Source: Allantophomopsis cytisporea
Lineage: Eukaryota > Ascomycota > Leotiomycetes > Phacidiales > Phacidiaceae
Length of the DNA stretch: 64,000 nucleotides
Assembly: GCA_024752435.1 (NCBI GenBank)
Contig: CP103025.1
Coordinates: 2,294,001 to 2,358,000 of the forward strand
Reading direction: 5' to 3'
Every line of letters begins with the position of its first letter. The first letter of the stretch is position 1. Below, one piece after another: positions 60,203 through 64,000 of this stretch. The notes below the pieces were generated by a model that was not told where the DNA came from, did not search any database, and worked only from the letters and a program-made list of their open reading frames with translations. A program made the translations under genes and the position numbers.

Positions 60203-61332
60203 TTAGTCGTCAATGTCCATCGCAAAAGTATGGTCCTGACTCATATGACGATCCCTAGCAATATAACTTGGAACATTGTCGGAATCATCGTCGTCATCGA
60301 TGACATCGTCATAGTCATCGCAAAAATCGTCCCCATCGAAGCTTCCCTTGTGTTCAATCTCATCCGACCAGAATGCCACACCTGAGTCCTCGTCTTCATC
60401 CTCATCGCCAGTGCTGACCTGTGCACGATCGCCGAGCCAATATCTGGCTCGTTTTCCAGCGCCCATATTGGCGTTGAGGCCGGCGGTTCTTGCGGCCATT
60501 GCACCGCTCCTAGGGCTATGGCTCATGACTGGGATGCCACGAAGATAGATATACGCAACTCGTTTTCGCTGCTTGTTGAAAAAGAAATAGTTCAGGCTCC
60601 AGATTGCACCTTCTTCTCCATCGAAGGGGTCAGAACTCGGATCCCAGCAGTAAATAGTACATTCGTCCAAAGTCATCTCTTTGTCAATTTTATTCCACAT
60701 TGTTGGGCCCCAAGCTTGCGAGCTAACTGGTGCAGATGCTGGAGTGGCATATGTAGTCTGCGGTGGAACATGTAAAGAATTTCCTTGATGACTAGGCCGA
60801 ATGCCGTAAAGAGTCGAGTCAATCATGTTCATAACACTCTTCAAGCTTCGCTCCTTTCGAAAATCGGATGGTCGAAGGATATGTGAGAAATCGTAATCGG
60901 GATGGCTTGCATTTAGCGTAGCGAGAAGGTAAGCGTAAGCGCGTCGACTTGAAATCTGGCTCAAAGGACCAAATGGACTTGAACGAGAGAGATTCATTGA
61001 CGCTGATTCCTCTGTTTCTCCCCTAGGCGGCGACAGAGATGCCGAGAGACGAAGTAGCGACTCATATTGTGTTTCAAGTGACTTGTCAATATTCCGGTAT
61101 AGCTTCTTGTCGCTACCGGCTGCCTTGGTCGTGTAAAGGTCACAACCACCAACTACACGACAATCAGGTGTGTCGAAATTCAAAGCACTCGTAACATCGT
61201 CGAAATCGCGAAGAGGTATGAACTGTAAATATGATTAATTAGATTTATACTCCATGGTGAGTCATGATAAAGTGGGGTATCAGGGGATAAAGGAGTGGTC
61301 TCATCAAGCCCATCGTTTCAACATACCTTCAT
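60203..61332 (-). CDS. maf1: Maf1, repressor of RNA polymerase III
   Basis: Two exons, 61332-61327 (only ATGAAG) and 61222-60203, with a 104-nt intron, giving 341 residues. Maf1 shuts down Pol III transcription under TORC1 and stress control. The sequence begins MKFIPLRDFDDVTSALNF and continues DTPDCRVVGGCDLYTTKAAG, the conserved A box. A Ser/Pro-rich phosphorylation-type insert follows (LSPPRGETEES, SRSSPFGPLSQI). The BC boxes come next: FSHILRPSDFRKERSL, TIYCWDPSSDPFDGEEGAIW, SLNYFFFNKQRKRVAYIYLR. The tail is long and acidic (DDFCDDYDDVIDDDDDS), as in other filamentous fungi. The tiny first exon is easily missed; without it translation would be forced to a later Met and lose the A-box start. 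Confidence 0.95.
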
Positions 61333-62323
61333 CTTTGATATATTGCTATTTGTGTTATTTAAAACTGCAAAATATTTATAGCAAGGTTCAAGTTGGTCGT
61401 AGACTTTCTGAGACCGCGTCTACTGTGGAATGTATGGTGACAGCTATCGTGAACGCGAATAGACTCGTGTTTCAGACCAGATCAAGAGGATTTCTGTCAG
61501 ATTCCTTTAGAGACTCGGACTTGAAATGTAATAGTTTATTCGGAAGGGCGAATCGTCAAAGAGAGCGCGAACTGCGCTGGATATAATCGAAGGTAATGAG
61601 TCGGGGTACAACTGCTGAGGCTGGATGACGTCTGGTTGATCTACCTTGCACTGGATTGCACAGATAAGTCAAGAGGGTATCGAGCTAGACGAGTGAACGT
61701 CTAGCAGTAAGGAGAACAAAAAGTGACAGACATGGTGAAGCAGATGGGTTAAAGATGTATTTTGGTGCAGGGAGGAATGAGGAGGGGAGGTGAATGTGGA
61801 GGTGGAGGTGGAGTCGTATGCTGGGAACACGGAGACATGACGATTGGGTCGCCGATGATTGCGATTCCGGATAGGGAGATAACGCTTATCCACCACGTGA
61901 TCTGACGTATGACCAATCATTGCGCCACGTTTGCCAGTTCAGCAATGCGCAACGTTATATTGGGTGGTGTGAGGATGACATGGTGACATGTTTGACTATA
62001 GGATGGTCGCTAAACGTGTCTGGGTAAGTCTGCTGTTGGTCAATCGTAAAATAGACTAGTTAGTATTCGAGGACTCTTGGAATGCTCCGCTGGGTGAATC
62101 AGTGTATTCTTTCCACAGTTATAGACAAAAAGTGGCCGTAGTTATAAAAGCCTCAATCTCAGCGTTTCTATCACATTGTCTAAAGCGAACTACTCCTGGT
62201 TGGCCAGGAGCAAGCATTAAAATACAAAAGCAAAGAGGAAGTATAACTACTTCCGGGCAAAGCCCTATTCTTCGTACGGATCATGCATATGCTTCATAAC
62301 AATCGTAAAATCGTGGTTCCATC
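61333..62323. other. intergenic
   Basis: About 1 kb between Maf1 and AP-1 sigma. It holds a purine-rich patch (gaggtggaggtggag) at about 61795-61812 and short frames without motifs. Confidence 0.45.
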
Positions 62324-63406
62324 TCACAACAAACCACTGGACTTCAGGGCACCCATAATCTCGTCTTCAACCTAGACGACACGAATGATGAAAGATTAGC
62401 AGATGTGAATGGTAAACCTGGAAATGAACATTTGATATCTATACACCGAACGCCGCTCGCCGAACCGACTGATATACATAAGAAGCCTCTAGGTTACATG
62501 ATCCTCGTGACCTCGTCCTCAACCTAACAATGGAATTTGTCAGCCTATGGAACTCTGTGCAACTTATGTTTGGGAAAGAGCACAAATCTGCATAGGAAGC
62601 TTCAGGTGAAGACTTGTGGAGGCTGCAGACTCTTCGGAGGATAAGACAGGGCTATCCTTACCCATAGATGAAACATATACACCCATATGTAGCACTCGAA
62701 ATATGTATCGAAAGGTCGAAGCTAAGAAGAGGTCACTGTGTCTCACTCACCTCCATATCTTCCAAGCTGTCCTGCTGACTGATGCATCTCAGTACATTCT
62801 TTTTACTGCTTTCCTGCATCTCTCCTGCCAGTAGCAGCTCATCCAAGATGTAGTATGCTTTTGTGAAGGAGAAGATAATGTCCAGCTCGCAGACGTTGCC
62901 ATAGTACTTGTCCATTTGTTCCACATATCTGTGAACTATCTCGAGTGTAATGAGCTCATTATCTGTCGAATCGCAGCCGGCAATGAAGAAGAGGGAAGCA
63001 TATCGACGGTAGACGATCTTAGAGTCTGCAAAGAATCAGTGTCTGTGGTTTTAATTGATGGAGTCCAAAGAGCTCCTTGCTGGTCTTCATGATCTAGGGG
63101 ACGAATGAACAGATCTCAAAACAATAGGGAGGCCAACCTTTGTATTCGAGGAAGTTGCACATTCTCGTCCTGCGAGCCAATACAAGCTGCGATACATCTT
63201 TGATGATCTTTGCCTTGTCCTTTGGAGATAGTGTGACAAACCATTTCGCAAGACGCTGTATGTTGTCAATACCCCTCCTCCAGTTACCCAGGCACACGGG
63301 GACGTACAACTTTGCCCTGCCTGGACAGTAGGATTAGGTAGCTATAGCATATTAGCTTCTTCCTTTGAAGATCACAGCCGCACGATATAACTTACTTGAT
63401 AGCCAT
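62324..63406 (-). CDS. aps1: AP-1 complex subunit sigma, two candidate last exons
   Basis: Small chain of the clathrin adaptor AP-1, which sorts cargo between trans-Golgi and endosomes. Exons 63406-63396 (11 nt), 63341-63308, 63255-63138 and 63025-62751 are common. They encode MAINYLILLSRQGKV, RLAKWFVTLSPKDKAKIIKD, LVLARRTRMCNFLEY, YRRYASLFFIAGCDSTDNEL, EQMDKYYGNVCELDIIF and KNVLRCISQQDSLEDME, nearly identical to other fungal sigma-1 proteins. The last exon can be 62523-62494, encoding VEDEVTRIM and a stop (155 residues total), or 62371-62324, encoding VEDEIMGALKSSGLL and a stop (161 residues). Both have a proper CTAAC/TAG acceptor and the same phase. The first matches the usual fungal end. 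Intron 3 of the gene starts with an uncommon GTTGGC donor. Confidence 0.9.
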
Positions 63407-63890
63407 CGCGAAGCCTATTGAATGTTTTGTGCGGCTCGCAGCGTTCGTGGTGGTTCGAAGGTGTTTATTCAACGTCCACTGTCACAAGCAGGGGTGTAGA
63501 TGCGCAAAGGCTCCAGTAAGTAGACCGTAGCAGCTAGGCGCCTCACTTCTGTGGTACATAAATGTACATTGGTAAGCGGCCGCCTACGTATCGCTAGTTT
63601 TATACCTTAATGGACAATTTTGGGGAAGTTGATTGGATTTGATAAACGTCACACAGACATTAATGTACCTGGTAAAAATATTATTTTATATTCCAGTTTT
63701 CATCTCTCACTTCTAAACTATTACTCACATCCCTCTTTGAAATCGCTGTATATCTCCTATAGAGTACCTTATACATTTTCACGTTGCTATACACTTTTCT
63801 TATATCCGCTTTCGGATCGAATTAATAAGTATATTACATCAATACCCTCACCCCACGTTTGAGCGCAAGGTCTACAACAAGAGCCACACC
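63407..63890. other. divergent intergenic region
   Basis: Promoter region of AP-1 sigma, possibly shared with a gene starting at the right edge. It contains a NotI-like gcggccgc word at about 63576. From 63620 to 63840 the plus strand is CT-rich, as often seen ahead of fungal starts. Confidence 0.45.
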
Positions 63891-64000
63891 ATGACCCGCA
63901 TCATCTTATCTACCTCGTGAGTTTCCCCAATACAATCGGCATACTGTACTAACAGCAACGCAGGAATATCGTGAGTGACGGCCCCTCTATCATCCGCAAG
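63891..64000 (+). CDS. possible 5' end of an unknown gene (cut by right edge)
   Basis: After a CT-rich leader an ATG opens a short coding stretch, ATGACCCGCATCATC and onward, interrupted by a good GTGAGT donor at 63917 and closed by a CTAAC...CAG acceptor ending at 63963. Seven bases later another GTGAGT appears, so the second exon would be only 7 nt (MTRIILSTSNI so far). Both introns keep the frame. Too little is visible to name the product; the microexon could equally be one long intron with an internal decoy. Confidence 0.3.

Overview
The window looks like nuclear DNA of a filamentous ascomycete. Genes are split by 40-120 nt GT-AG introns with CTAAC/CTAAT branch points, intergenic DNA is AT-rich, and the gene families (alpha-1,3-glucan synthase, SAT4/rhodopsin-domain proteins, RTA1, DUF4246, Cwc24, fungal Maf1) are those of Pezizomycotina. 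The overall feel is Leotiomycete, of the Botrytis/Sclerotinia type. That placement is inference; no marker gene here proves it.

The left half (about 1-35 kb) is an accessory landscape of secreted or membrane proteins separated by long gene-free stretches and decayed genes. In order: the N-terminal part of an alpha-1,3-glucan synthase running off the left edge; a secreted type-B carboxylesterase; an unrecognised Cys-rich tandem-repeat protein; a small unknown two-exon gene; a secreted GMC oxidoreductase; an intron-containing tRNA-Asp beside about 2 kb of very AT-rich degenerate DNA; an amidase; an UNC93-like transporter; a DUF4246 relic; a seven-exon SAT4/rhodopsin-domain membrane protein; a secreted glycosidase-like protein; a coiled-coil/glycine-zipper protein; and an M61 peptidase gene carrying three in-frame stops.

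The right half (about 36-64 kb) is mostly conserved housekeeping: a zinc-finger protein with C-terminal membrane segments, a ZGRF1/Mte1-like DNA-repair protein, a BAR-SH3 protein, the splicing factor Cwc24, the ribonucleotide reductase large subunit, a lipoate ligase divergent from chorismate synthase, gamma-glutamyltranspeptidase, a broken RTA1 gene, Maf1, and the AP-1 sigma subunit.

No biosynthetic cluster, CRISPR array or intact transposon was seen. The most interesting signals are two tandem candidate terminal exons for AP-1 sigma that would give different C-termini; the M61 peptidase whose frame and splicing are intact apart from three stops, each one C-to-T change from a sense codon; the Cys-rich repeat protein; and three separate decayed genes. 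Exon coordinates were worked out by hand from splice signals and frame, and have not been checked against transcripts.
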